From Defluviitaleaceae bacterium (lineage in GTDB: Bacteria > Bacillota > Clostridia > Lachnospirales > WQUN01), in contig WQSG01000014.1 in the NCBI GenBank assembly GCA_009788055.1, forward strand, positions 1 through 55,178: a stretch of DNA of 55,178 nt, given 5' to 3'. Position numbers and translations under genes: made by a program. Each line of letters opens with the position of its first letter. Within the stretch, counting starts at the first letter, position 1. Of this stretch, positions 8,240 to 16,782 are shown piece after piece. Below the pieces are notes generated by a model that saw only the letters and a list, made by a program, of their open reading frames with translations, was not told the origin of the DNA and ran no database searches.

Positions 8240-10126
8240 ATGGAGGCATTTCAAGCGGAGGCACTGGCAAAAGGATTGGTTAAGGGTGTGTGGGAAAAAT
8301 CTTCCGAAATAATCACCGAAAAAAGCAAAAAAATGATTGACAGCTTAAAGGTAGACCTTGGCACAGCATTCAGCAGTTATTTGGAAATATCATATACAAA
8401 ATATTCCACAATTAAAACATTGTTGTACAGAGATAAACTGCGCAAACTGCGTGATTTTTTTGTAATACCCGATTTGCAGAGCTGGAAGCAAGAGGAAGAT
8501 ACGGTTTCGGCGGTAAATTCAACCGTGGTTCGCAATTTTGCGGGGGAAAATTTCATTATAGTGCAAGGCATGGGCGGCATAGGTAAATCTATGTTAATGA
8601 AGCACTTGTTTTTAAGTGAACTTGAAGAATGCGGTGAGTTTATCCCGATTTTTTTTGAACTAAAAGATATAAATGGGAAACCTGACGACTATAATCTAAT
8701 AGATGTGATTTTTGAGGGTATGCATATTTTAGATGAATCAACTTCAAAAAACGCTATCGAATATGCCTTAAAACGAGGAATGTTCATGATTTTATTAGAT
8801 GGTCTTGACGAAATGGAGAGCGGCAAAGCCAAGTCGTTTACGAAAAAATTAAATGATTTTTGCGATAAGTACCCAAAAAACAATGTGATAATATCATCCC
8901 GCCCCATTAATGACTTTATTCACTTTGAAAAATTTGCAGTACTTGACACAATGGGGATGGACAAAAAACAAGCTATCTCGCTAATTAAAAAGTTGGAATA
9001 TGACGGAGAAGTCAAAGGGCGATTTATAAAGGCATTGGATGATGAACTATTTGAAAACCACGAAGAATTTGCATCCAGTCCGCTTCTTCTTACCATGATG
9101 TTTTTAACATATGACGAATTTTCAGAAATACCCGAAACTCCCTACTTGTTCTACGAAAGGGCATTTGAAACATTATTAACAAAACATGACAGCACAAAGA
9201 GCGGCGGTTACATTCGCATAAGAGAAAGCAAGTTAAACTCTGAACAATTTAAAAAAGTGCTCGCAACTTTTTGCTGTATAACATACTACAATAATGCATT
9301 CTCCTTTTCCGAAAACGAACTGACCAACACATTAAAAAAAGTTAAGGCAGAAGTTGCCGGGGATGGCATTGATTTTGATGTGGAGAAATATATTCCGGAT
9401 TTAACAAATGCGGTATGTATGCTGTATAAAGAGGGCTTCACTTACAGCTTTACACATAGGTCGTTTCAAGAATATTTTACTGCTGTTTACTTGAAAGACC
9501 AGACAGACGACATTATGGAAAAACGCGGATTGGCGATTATCAAGAGCAACCCGAAAAGGGCACGGAATGATAGAACATTCGCTATGCTATCCGACATGGC
9601 AAAAAATAAATTTGAGAAAAATATTTTGTTGCCGCTTTTAAATGAAATTGAAAAGGATTTTAAAGGTGGAGACAAGTACGATTTTTATTTTGAGAAAACG
9701 GTTGAAGGATTACTTATTACTGGCTATGACGAAATGCTGTATGCTTGGTCTACTGAGCCGTATGGTTTGATAAGTTTTGTCGAGAAATTATATTTACAAA
9801 ACTGGTTCATGCTTGATAGCGATACATTGAAAAAAGAATATGAAACCATATGCAAACACCTAAAAGATACGGATGGAAAGTGTTATGTTTTCAGAGAATC
9901 GAATATTGATATAAAATCGACAGAGATGTTCGCTAATTGGAATGACGACTTTTCTGTTTTCGTCTATAACCGTGACGCCATATACTGTGGCGATGATAAA
10001 GTGTTATACGAATTAATGCGCGAAACACAGATAGGTCAAAAAATTTTAGCCGTGTCCACAGCGCGGGAAACACTCACCGCCAAGTATGCTGTCACCGCTG
10101 ACGCAGACGATTTCTTTTCTATATAA
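8240..10126 (+). CDS. NACHT-domain NTPase A (bacterial NLR-like, putative phage defence)
   Basis: This 628-residue STAND-class NTPase is of the kind shown in other bacteria to act in anti-phage immunity. A helical N-terminal region (1-100) has no recognisable enzymatic domain. The NACHT domain shows Walker A GMGGIGKS (110-117), Walker B MILLDGLDE (183-191), sensor-like IISSRP (217-222), PLLLTMM (281-287) and the winged-helix end HRSFQEYF (406-413). A helical C-terminal part follows. GGGAGG lies 8 bp before the ATG. A paralogue is at 30013-31848: most of the protein aligns without gaps, but residues about 490-583 differ. The gene is AT-rich compared with mfd and stands alone. The lack of an obvious effector domain leaves its mode of action open. 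Confidence 0.85.
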   Translation: MEAFQAEALAKGLVKGVWEKSSEIITEKSKKMIDSLKVDLGTAFSSYLEISYTKYSTIKTLLYRDKLRKLRDFFVIPDLQSWKQEEDTVSAVNSTVVRNFAGENFIIVQGMGGIGKSMLMKHLFLSELEECGEFIPIFFELKDINGKPDDYNLIDVIFEGMHILDESTSKNAIEYALKRGMFMILLDGLDEMESGKAKSFTKKLNDFCDKYPKNNVIISSRPINDFIHFEKFAVLDTMGMDKKQAISLIKKLEYDGEVKGRFIKALDDELFENHEEFASSPLLLTMMFLTYDEFSEIPETPYLFYERAFETLLTKHDSTKSGGYIRIRESKLNSEQFKKVLATFCCITYYNNAFSFSENELTNTLKKVKAEVAGDGIDFDVEKYIPDLTNAVCMLYKEGFTYSFTHRSFQEYFTAVYLKDQTDDIMEKRGLAIIKSNPKRARNDRTFAMLSDMAKNKFEKNILLPLLNEIEKDFKGGDKYDFYFEKTVEGLLITGYDEMLYAWSTEPYGLISFVEKLYLQNWFMLDSDTLKKEYETICKHLKDTDGKCYVFRESNIDIKSTEMFANWNDDFSVFVYNRDAIYCGDDKVLYELMRETQIGQKILAVSTARETLTAKYAVTADADDFFSI

Positions 10127-10323
10127 ATCTACCGCCGATAACGAGACCGGGCTGAAGTCGGAAATGATATAAGAATAGCTTTGGAAAACTACGAATATGC
10201 AGAATAAGCAAAGCCGCCGTTTCATAAGCCCCAAAAAAAAGTTGGTTTAGCGGGGGCATTTATATACGGCACGCGTTCCGGAAGGCAGGGCGAGTAACGG
10301 CATTGAAAACAGGTTCAATCATG

Positions 10324-13300
10324 CTAACCCTCCGCCAAATTCCCCAGCAACTCCCGTATTTCTTTTATCCTTGCTACGCCGCCGTCTTCGGGCGGCTTTT
10401 CGTTTTTGTAGGCGCGGATGGTGATGTATGGGGTTTGCGCCATGGTGAACAGCAAGCGGGCGGGGTTTAGCTGAATAAGGCGCATTAGGTTATCGGGGTT
10501 GACGGGAGCGTCTGCGCGGAAGGTGAGGATTATGTTTAGCCCTTTCTGGTTGACGGAGATTATGCCAAGGGAACGGGCTTCGGCTTTCATTAGGGCAACG
10601 TCCAGCAAATTAACGACAGGCGGCGGCATTGTGCCGTAGCGGTCTTCGATTTCTTCCTGTACATCGAAATAGTCTTGTTGGGAGGAAATGAGCGAGATTT
10701 TTTTGTATATCTCCAGCTTTTGCTGTTCGTCGGGGATTAGGCGGGAGGGGATGAATGCGTCTACACTGATGTCAATATTTGTTTCATGCACAATGGCGGG
10801 GGCTTCGCCGCGCATTTCGCCCACGGCTTCCGCAAGTAGCTTGCAATACATATCGTAACCCACGGAGTCCATGTGTCCGTGTTGCTGTTGACCAAGAAGA
10901 TTTCCCGCGCCGCGAATTTCCAAGTCGCGCATGGCGATTTTAAAGCCTGCGCCGAACTCTGTAAATTCGCGGATGGTTTGTAGGCGTTTTTCGGATTCTT
11001 CGCGCAGAACCTTGTCGCGGCGGTACATTAAATAGGCGTATGCAAGGCGCGAACTGCGCCCAACGCGCCCGCGCAATTGGTACAACTGGGAAAGTCCCAT
11101 GAAATCTGCGTTTTGTATGATAATCGTGTTTACGTTTGGGATATCCAAACCCGTTTCAATTATGGTGGTGCAAACAAGAACGTCCAACTCGCCGTCTACA
11201 AAGTCGTGCATGATGTTTTCCAGTTCCGTCTCAGACATCTGCCCGTGGGCGAATGCTATCCGCGCTTGCGGTACAAGCTGTGCCACGCGGGCGGCTTCTT
11301 CCGATATATTTCTCACGCGGTTGTGCAGATAGTACACCTGCCCGCCCCGCGCCAGTTCGCGGTTTATTGCATCCCGCACAAATTCTGGATTGTTTTCCAT
11401 TACATATGTTTGGATTGGTTGACGTTCCTCGGGCGGTTCGTCCAATAGTGACATATCGCGGATACCCGTTAGCGAAAAATGAAGCGTTCGCGGAATTGGC
11501 GTTGCCGTTAGGGTTAGAACGTCCACGTTTGCCCGTAGTGCCTTCAATTTTTCCTTGTGACCAACGCCGAAACGCTGTTCTTCGTCCACGATAATAAGGC
11601 CTAAATCCTTGAATTTTACATCCTTGGACAGAAGCCTGTGCGTGCCTATGACTATATCTGACGAGCCTTTTTCCATGTTTTTCAGCGTCTCGGTTTGCTC
11701 TTTTCGGGACTGGAAACGCGAAAGGCGTTCTACCGTCACGGGGTACGACTCCATGCGGGATGCAAAGGTTTGGTAATGCTGTTGCGCCAAAATCGTGGTG
11801 GGAACAAGGTACGCGACCTGCTTGCCGTCCTGCACCGCCTTAAACGCGGCACGAATTGCGACCTCCGTTTTTCCGTAACCCACATCGCCGCAGATTAGCC
11901 TGTCCATCACGCGGGAAGATTCCATGTCCCGCTTAACATCTTCGATTGCGGCGATTTGGTCATCCGTTTCCGTGTAGTTGAAATTGGATTCAAATTCCGT
12001 TTGCCAAATAGTATCGGGGGCGTATTCGTGGGCTTTGGCGGCTTGCCGTTCTGCGTAAAGTTTGATTAAATCCGCCGCCAGAATCTCAACGGCTTGCCGT
12101 GCGCGGGACTTTGCTTTTGCCCAGTCTGCGCCGCCAAGTTTGCTTAGTTTTGCATCTTCGCGTCCGCCGATATATTTCTGCAACATATCCATTTGCGACG
12201 TTTGTACATACAAATTGCCGCCGTCTTTGTATTCCAATTTGAGATAATCGCGGGACAAGCCATCGTTTACAACTTGCTCTATCCCACGGAAAATACCTAT
12301 CCCATGGTTGTCATGCACGATGTAATCGCCAATGCGAAGGTCTGTAAAATGGTTGATTTTTTCCGCGTTTTTCTGCTTGCGATGCTTGCGGCGGCGCGTT
12401 TTTTCTTGCGTGAAAATTTCCTTGTCTGTAATTACCGCCAGCTTTGCGTCGGGATATTCAAACCCCGCAGACAGTGTGCCGCGTGTGACTGTTATCAAAT
12501 TTGCCGCAAGATTTTGGCCGTTTAATGTTTCTGTGAAGCGCGACAGAATTTCCAAGTCGTTTAAGGCTTGCGAAAGCTGTTCGCCGTGCCGCCGCGAACC
12601 CGCCAAAAGCGCGACCAAATAGCCCTTGTTAAGCCAATTTTCCAAGTCCGCTTTAAGCTCTGCGGGCTTGTGCCTTAGCGGCATACACGCCCGCGAGTTA
12701 ATGGGAATTTCCTTCGCGGCAGGAAACTCGTCCAGCTTGCCCGCCATTGACGAAAACAGCACACGCGAAAATTTTTCCGCTTTGTGCAGAATTTTCGCCC
12801 ACGGCAGCATTACTTCAATTTGCAACGGCAACAGCAGCCCCGCCATCAAACGATGCCCGATACTTTCCTCGTACTCTGCCCAAACCGTTTGCATATGCGT
12901 TGCAATGGCGTTAGGCTCGTCAAAAAAAATTAGCGTGTTTTTGGGCAGATAGTCCAGTAAATTCATTTCCTCGTCATAGAAAAACGGCAGAAAAGCGTCT
13001 GCGTCTGCGCCAAGTTCCGCGCTCCAGTTTTCCAGCGTATGGTCTATTGTGTCCGCCAGAATTTTCGCTTCCTTTTTATTGCCGCTTTCCGACAATGCGG
13101 TTTGCTGAATTTTTGCCGCACTGCGAATTTTTTTGACCGCTTTCTTTAGACGCTCGCGGCTGAAAACCAATTCACGCACGGGGTAGACCTCAAGGGCTTC
13201 CGCATTCTCCAACGACCGCTGGGACATGGAATCAATCACGCGGATGGAGTCCACGTCGTCCCCGAAAAATTCTATTCTTAATGCTTGGGCTTCGGATAGG

Positions 13301-14097
13301 GGTAAAAGAAAGTTCTCGGGGCTCTGCCCCGAACCCCGCAAGGGGATTTCATCCCCTTGACCCCGCTCTGAAACCGCGCTTTGCGCGGTTTCGGTTAAAG
13401 TTTTTGTCGAACTTTTTTCAAAAAGTTCGTGGGGGCGTGGGGGAGAATCCCCCACGGTTTTGAATTTACCCACAGCCGGAAAAATATCCAGAATACCGCC
13501 GCGCAGGGCGAACTGGCCGGGGCCTTCGGCAAGGCCGCTGCGTTCGTAGCCCATTTGTACGAGTTTGCGGATTATTTCTTCCGGTTCGATTATGTCGCCT
13601 ACTTTTAATTGCAGTTTGTAGCGGTGGAATGTTTCGGGCGGAACCATGCGGTCAAGTAGGGCTTCCGCGGAGAGGACTACCACGGGTGCCGCCCCAATTC
13701 CCCTCCTTGGAGGGGTGCCCGTAGGGCGGGGTGGTTCACTGGCTGACGGCGCGGAAAGCCTGTCTATCACGCGTAGACGTTGCCGCGTGATATCGGGGCT
13801 TTTTACATCGGCGGCATAAAAAATAAGGTCGCGACTGGGATAGACGCAACAATTTTGCCGCATAAAGTAGTATAGGTCTTGGTAAATTTCTTTTGCCTTT
13901 AATTCCGACGGCGCGACAATAAGCGCGGGACGATTTGTCTCGCGCAAAACCGCCGCCGCCAAGTGCCACTTCTGCGCGGAAATCGCGCCGTTAAGCCACA
14001 GCGCAGACGGTTCGCGTTTTTCAAGCGCGGCAGTGATTTTTGCATAGGTTGCGGAATTTTTCAGCGGTTCAAGTAACGCATGGCTTGCAGATATCAT
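10324..14097 (-). CDS. mfd: Transcription-repair coupling factor Mfd with two repeat-derived insertions
   Basis: This 1257-residue ATPase removes stalled RNA polymerase at lesions and recruits UvrA. It has UvrB-like N-terminal domains, the RNA polymerase interaction domain (YIVHDNHGIGIFRGIE), SF2 motifs GDVGYGKTEVA, VDEEQRFGVGHKE and LTATPIPRTLHFSLTG, the LRGRVGRSSR motif and the C-terminal TRCF domain. It is about 80 residues longer than usual. Two stretches explain this: residues about 119-137 (PPRPTGTPPRRG) and about 207-265 (including ERGQGDEIPLRG), both encoded by intergenic-type palindromic repeats and both in loops of the UvrB-like region. The start overlaps the upstream DUF3784 stop by 4 bp. 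Confidence 0.95.
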   Translation of the reverse strand: MISASHALLEPLKNSATYAKITAALEKREPSALWLNGAISAQKWHLAAAVLRETNRPALIVAPSELKAKEIYQDLYYFMRQNCCVYPSRDLIFYAADVKSPDITRQRLRVIDRLSAPSASEPPRPTGTPPRRGIGAAPVVVLSAEALLDRMVPPETFHRYKLQLKVGDIIEPEEIIRKLVQMGYERSGLAEGPGQFALRGGILDIFPAVGKFKTVGDSPPRPHELFEKSSTKTLTETAQSAVSERGQGDEIPLRGSGQSPENFLLPLSEAQALRIEFFGDDVDSIRVIDSMSQRSLENAEALEVYPVRELVFSRERLKKAVKKIRSAAKIQQTALSESGNKKEAKILADTIDHTLENWSAELGADADAFLPFFYDEEMNLLDYLPKNTLIFFDEPNAIATHMQTVWAEYEESIGHRLMAGLLLPLQIEVMLPWAKILHKAEKFSRVLFSSMAGKLDEFPAAKEIPINSRACMPLRHKPAELKADLENWLNKGYLVALLAGSRRHGEQLSQALNDLEILSRFTETLNGQNLAANLITVTRGTLSAGFEYPDAKLAVITDKEIFTQEKTRRRKHRKQKNAEKINHFTDLRIGDYIVHDNHGIGIFRGIEQVVNDGLSRDYLKLEYKDGGNLYVQTSQMDMLQKYIGGREDAKLSKLGGADWAKAKSRARQAVEILAADLIKLYAERQAAKAHEYAPDTIWQTEFESNFNYTETDDQIAAIEDVKRDMESSRVMDRLICGDVGYGKTEVAIRAAFKAVQDGKQVAYLVPTTILAQQHYQTFASRMESYPVTVERLSRFQSRKEQTETLKNMEKGSSDIVIGTHRLLSKDVKFKDLGLIIVDEEQRFGVGHKEKLKALRANVDVLTLTATPIPRTLHFSLTGIRDMSLLDEPPEERQPIQTYVMENNPEFVRDAINRELARGGQVYYLHNRVRNISEEAARVAQLVPQARIAFAHGQMSETELENIMHDFVDGELDVLVCTTIIETGLDIPNVNTIIIQNADFMGLSQLYQLRGRVGRSSRLAYAYLMYRRDKVLREESEKRLQTIREFTEFGAGFKIAMRDLEIRGAGNLLGQQQHGHMDSVGYDMYCKLLAEAVGEMRGEAPAIVHETNIDISVDAFIPSRLIPDEQQKLEIYKKISLISSQQDYFDVQEEIEDRYGTMPPPVVNLLDVALMKAEARSLGIISVNQKGLNIILTFRADAPVNPDNLMRLIQLNPARLLFTMAQTPYITIRAYKNEKPPEDGGVARIKEIRELLGNLAEG
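13308..13462. repeat. Palindromic repeat inside mfd (large copy)
   Basis: The copy contains TCGGGGCTCTGCCCCGA, CAAGGGGATTTCATCCCCTTG, a GCGCGGTTT palindrome, AACTTTTTTCAAAAAGTT and TGGGGGAGAATCCCCCA, the same module order seen in intergenic copies. It is in frame within mfd, between residues corresponding to GILDIFP and RIEFFGDD, which are nearly adjacent in ordinary Mfd. Confidence 0.85.
13683..13733. repeat. Palindromic repeat inside mfd (small copy)
   Basis: CCCCTCCTTGGAGGGG is followed by a GCCCGTAGGGC palindrome and GGGGTGG. It is in frame and encodes the proline/arginine-rich stretch PPRPTGTPPRRG. Its module differs from the large copy, so it may belong to a second repeat family. Confidence 0.65.
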
Positions 14098-14453
14098 TCG
14101 CAGTTCTCCTCATTTGTTGCGCGGAAACGCTTGCTTACATTTATATAAACCACGCCCGCGAGGGGGATGGCGCATATTAAAATAATGACGGCAAGCAACG
14201 GAAATAAATTGCCATGCTCGTCCGCAAAAAAAGACGCAAAGGGAATACACGCCGCAAGCACAGCCACCACAATAACCATCCACCCCGAAAACGTGAACAA
14301 TGCCTTTTTGTTGTACTTCGCCCGCTCCGCTTCGCTTGCCGTGTTCCAGCCCGCCAAAAGAAACCCGCCCTTTCCGCGCAAAAGCAAAACCCCACACGCT
14401 ATCAGCGAAACAGCAATAGCCGTGTTTATCATAAACGATATGCCAAAATTCAT
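14094..14453 (-). CDS. DUF3784 membrane protein
   Basis: This 119-residue protein has three predicted membrane segments (about 8-26, 52-72, 82-102). Between the first two is GKGGFLLAGWNTASEAERAKYNKK, given here in parts: GKGGFLLAGWNT and EAERAKYNKKAL, the hallmark of DUF3784 proteins of Firmicutes. Function is unknown. It overlaps mfd by 4 bp (ATGA), so the two are co-transcribed. GGAGGG lies just before the start. Confidence 0.8.
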   Translation of the reverse strand: MNFGISFMINTAIAVSLIACGVLLLRGKGGFLLAGWNTASEAERAKYNKKALFTFSGWMVIVVAVLAACIPFASFFADEHGNLFPLLAVIILICAIPLAGVVYINVSKRFRATNEENCE

Positions 14454-14584
14454 GTTGCACCCTCCTACGTCTATCGCTAGTGCAAATTGAAGTATGTCCT
14501 AAGTTTGAGAACATGGTTATTAATTTGTGCTGTAATATTTTTACATATAATATCCTTTTTCCCATAAAAAATCTAGTGTTGCAA

Positions 14585-14613
14585 TTGTGTTACATTACAA
14601 AATATGCTATAGT
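14585..14613 (+). promoter_or_regulatory. Promoter of the AbiH-type gene
   Basis: TTGTGT (14585-14590) and TATAGT (14608-14613) are 17 bp apart, with a TGC just before the -10 (extended -10). The start codon is about 38 bp further on. Confidence 0.6.
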
Positions 14614-14651
14614 TCCCTGCGAAATTACGAACACAAATAGTGAGGTGCATT

Positions 14652-15974
14652 ATGAAAATTTTAATTATCGGTAATGGATTTGATGTAGCGCACGACTTAC
14701 CTACAAAATATACAGATTTTTTAGAAAGAACAAAATTGTTTTTTGGATATTGCGAAAATAACTCTATTGACAATGTTTTAGGTAAGTCTTTTAACGATGC
14801 ATTAAAACAGCACGGTATGTATGACGAATTTCGCGAATTTGAAGATAACATATGGCTAAAATACTTTACGGAAAAATGGGAAAAAGATAAATTAAAAGGA
14901 GACACATGGATTGATTTTGAGAGTGAAATCTTCGATGTTGTAAAAACATACGAGACTAAAGACAGCACTCGACTTAATGAAATGATTACGGACGAAATTT
15001 CACAACCACAAAAGTTTTTCATTTCTAAATTTAGAAAATTTCTGGTGGAATCGCAAAAATCAAAAAAACCCATACCTTTCAATAATCGTTCTTCTGCATT
15101 TAGCGAATTTTTGTTTTCCAATCTAAAAAAGCTTACACGGGCATTTGAAATATATTGCATATGCGTTATCAACAAATCTGTGATTGATTTTTATAATCTT
15201 CATAATCTTGAAAATTTACGCGAAGAAATCGCAAAGGCTTCAGTCGAATCTGTAGAATTAGAGCGCACACTAAACGATACAACTCGATACCTTGCACGTG
15301 AAAGGCTATCTAAAAATAAAAATACTTTAAGGGAATTGGAATACGAAGTTGAACTGATATCCCAAAATTATGACAAGGCGCAAACCGATTTAAACAGCCT
15401 TCGTGAACAAGACAACTCACTTTGCTGTTTAGCGATACGCGACTTTGATGCCGTATTGTCATTCAACTATACAAATACATTTGAAACCCTCTATGGAATG
15501 GACAAAACAAATTACTGTTATATACACGGTAAGGCACAACCTGAATCGGATAAAGCGGATATGATATTAGGTATCAACGATACCCTAGATGGAGATGCTG
15601 CAGACTCGCTATTTGTTTTTGCAAAATTTAAAAAATATTTTCAGCGTATAATCAATAAAACCGGCTCGGAATATAAAGACTGGATTCAAAAGATTAGTAA
15701 TACTCGCCGGCTATCCCAAGTATACATACTTGGTCATTCGCTTGGTAAAACCGACCACGATATTTTACGGGAATTTTTTGATGCAGGTCAAAATAACAAT
15801 AACGTAAAAATCACTATTTTCTATCACGATGAGGTATCGGAAATAAGAGTTGTTGAAAAGACGATAGAAATAATAGGCAAGGAGAATCTAATAAGGCGCG
15901 TTCACGGAAGCGATTGGAATGTACGTTTTGTTAATCAGTATGACGAAGAACAAGGTATCATGAAAAAAACTTGA
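14652..15974 (+). CDS. abiH: AbiH family abortive-infection protein
   Basis: This 440-residue protein has the AbiH layout: MKILIIGNGFDVAHDLPTKY at the start (nucleotide-binding-like glycine turn), WIDFESEIF, an inserted coiled coil (about residues 190-260), VLSFNYTNTFETLYG, YIHGKAQ, MILGIND and VYILGHSLGKTDHDIL near the end. AbiH was described as a single-gene phage abortive-infection factor in lactococci, and its biochemical action is not settled. ATG at 14652 is preferred over an upstream GTG because it follows GAGGTG at normal spacing and begins with the conserved motif. The gene is AT-rich, has its own promoter and lies between housekeeping genes, which suggests acquisition. Confidence 0.88.
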   Translation: MKILIIGNGFDVAHDLPTKYTDFLERTKLFFGYCENNSIDNVLGKSFNDALKQHGMYDEFREFEDNIWLKYFTEKWEKDKLKGDTWIDFESEIFDVVKTYETKDSTRLNEMITDEISQPQKFFISKFRKFLVESQKSKKPIPFNNRSSAFSEFLFSNLKKLTRAFEIYCICVINKSVIDFYNLHNLENLREEIAKASVESVELERTLNDTTRYLARERLSKNKNTLRELEYEVELISQNYDKAQTDLNSLREQDNSLCCLAIRDFDAVLSFNYTNTFETLYGMDKTNYCYIHGKAQPESDKADMILGINDTLDGDAADSLFVFAKFKKYFQRIINKTGSEYKDWIQKISNTRRLSQVYILGHSLGKTDHDILREFFDAGQNNNNVKITIFYHDEVSEIRVVEKTIEIIGKENLIRRVHGSDWNVRFVNQYDEEQGIMKKT

Positions 15975-16019
15975 TGAAGTTGCGCATCGAATATAGCAAC
16001 GGTAACGCACCGCAACAAA

Positions 16020-16112
16020 AAAATCGCGCAAAGCGCGATTTTTTAAGAATGGGTCAAGGGGACTTGTCCCCTTGTGGGGGAGGTGGGGGCAACGCCCCCA
16101 CGGTCTTTCTTT
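16020..16112. repeat. Palindromic repeat overlapping the pth 3' end
   Basis: AAATCGCGCAAAGCGCGATTT is followed by GGGTCAAGGGGACTTGTCC-type sequence, then TGGGGGCAACGCCCCCA. The first hairpin can terminate the abiH transcript. The remaining part is translated as the last residues of Pth. Confidence 0.8.
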
Positions 16113-16671
16113 TATTAAATAAATTCATAGCCGCAACGGTGTCCTCGTTTAATATCACCTGCGCCGCGTCGCCCGCTTTTGTTATGCCCGTTATCATGTC
16201 TGCAAATTCTTCTTTTAGGAAGCGGCTTAGAACGTAGTCGGCAAGTTTCCAGCTTGGGGGTTTGTCGCCTATGCCTATTTTTATGCGTGGGAATTCGTCT
16301 GTGTTAAGTTGGGCGATTATGTTTTGCAAGCCCTTTTGCCCGTTGGCACTGCCGCGTTCGCGCACGCGAATATCCCCCACAGGCAAAGAAATGTCGTCGT
16401 ACACAACAATCATTTCCGATGGGGGTAGCTTGTAGTAATCCAGAACGGCGCGTACTGCCTCGCCGCTTAAATTCATATAGGTTGTGGGTTTCACCAGCAT
16501 AACCGCCACGCGCCCAATGCGCCCTTCGCCCGTTTCCGCGCGAAAGCGGCGGTTTTGTTTCATTGTGATGTTAAAATCGTACGCAAGTTTGTCCATCGTT
16601 TCAAAGCCGACATTATGCCGCGTACCTTTGTAAACATCGCCCGGATTGCCCAGCCCTACGATAATTTTCAT
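16054..16671 (-). CDS. pth: Peptidyl-tRNA hydrolase
   Basis: This 205-residue protein cleaves peptidyl-tRNA released from stalled ribosomes. The start MKIIVGLGNPGDVYKGTRHN contains the catalytic His and the conserved Asn (GTRHNVGF), followed by KPTTYMNLSGEAV, VVYDDISLPVG and RERGSANGQKGLQNI. The catalytic Asp is in the DD pair. The body ends near NLFNKRKT. The last residues, GALPPPPPQGDKSP, come from a palindromic repeat and are not part of the fold. The ATG is preceded by GGAAGTGATTGC. Confidence 0.95.
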   Translation of the reverse strand: MKIIVGLGNPGDVYKGTRHNVGFETMDKLAYDFNITMKQNRRFRAETGEGRIGRVAVMLVKPTTYMNLSGEAVRAVLDYYKLPPSEMIVVYDDISLPVGDIRVRERGSANGQKGLQNIIAQLNTDEFPRIKIGIGDKPPSWKLADYVLSRFLKEEFADMITGITKAGDAAQVILNEDTVAAMNLFNKRKTVGALPPPPPQGDKSP

Positions 16672-16749
16672 GCAATCACTTCCAATGTATGGAAGAATAT
16701 ATCATGTGCCACGCAAAGTCAAAGATTTTCATGCAAAGTGAGGAAGCTG

Positions 16750-16758
16750 TGCTATAAT
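16750..16758 (+). promoter_or_regulatory. Extended -10 element
   Basis: TGCTATAAT, with a TG one base before a perfect TATAAT, lies 25 bp before the start of the helical-repeat gene. No clear -35 box is visible, as is usual for extended -10 promoters. Confidence 0.5.
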
Positions 16759-16782
16759 TTTGCAAAGAGAGGGGCTGAAGAA

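Noticed and set aside
14573-15175. 200-codon frame antisense to abiH
   Set aside because: Low-complexity shadow of an AT-rich gene with recognised motifs on the other strand.
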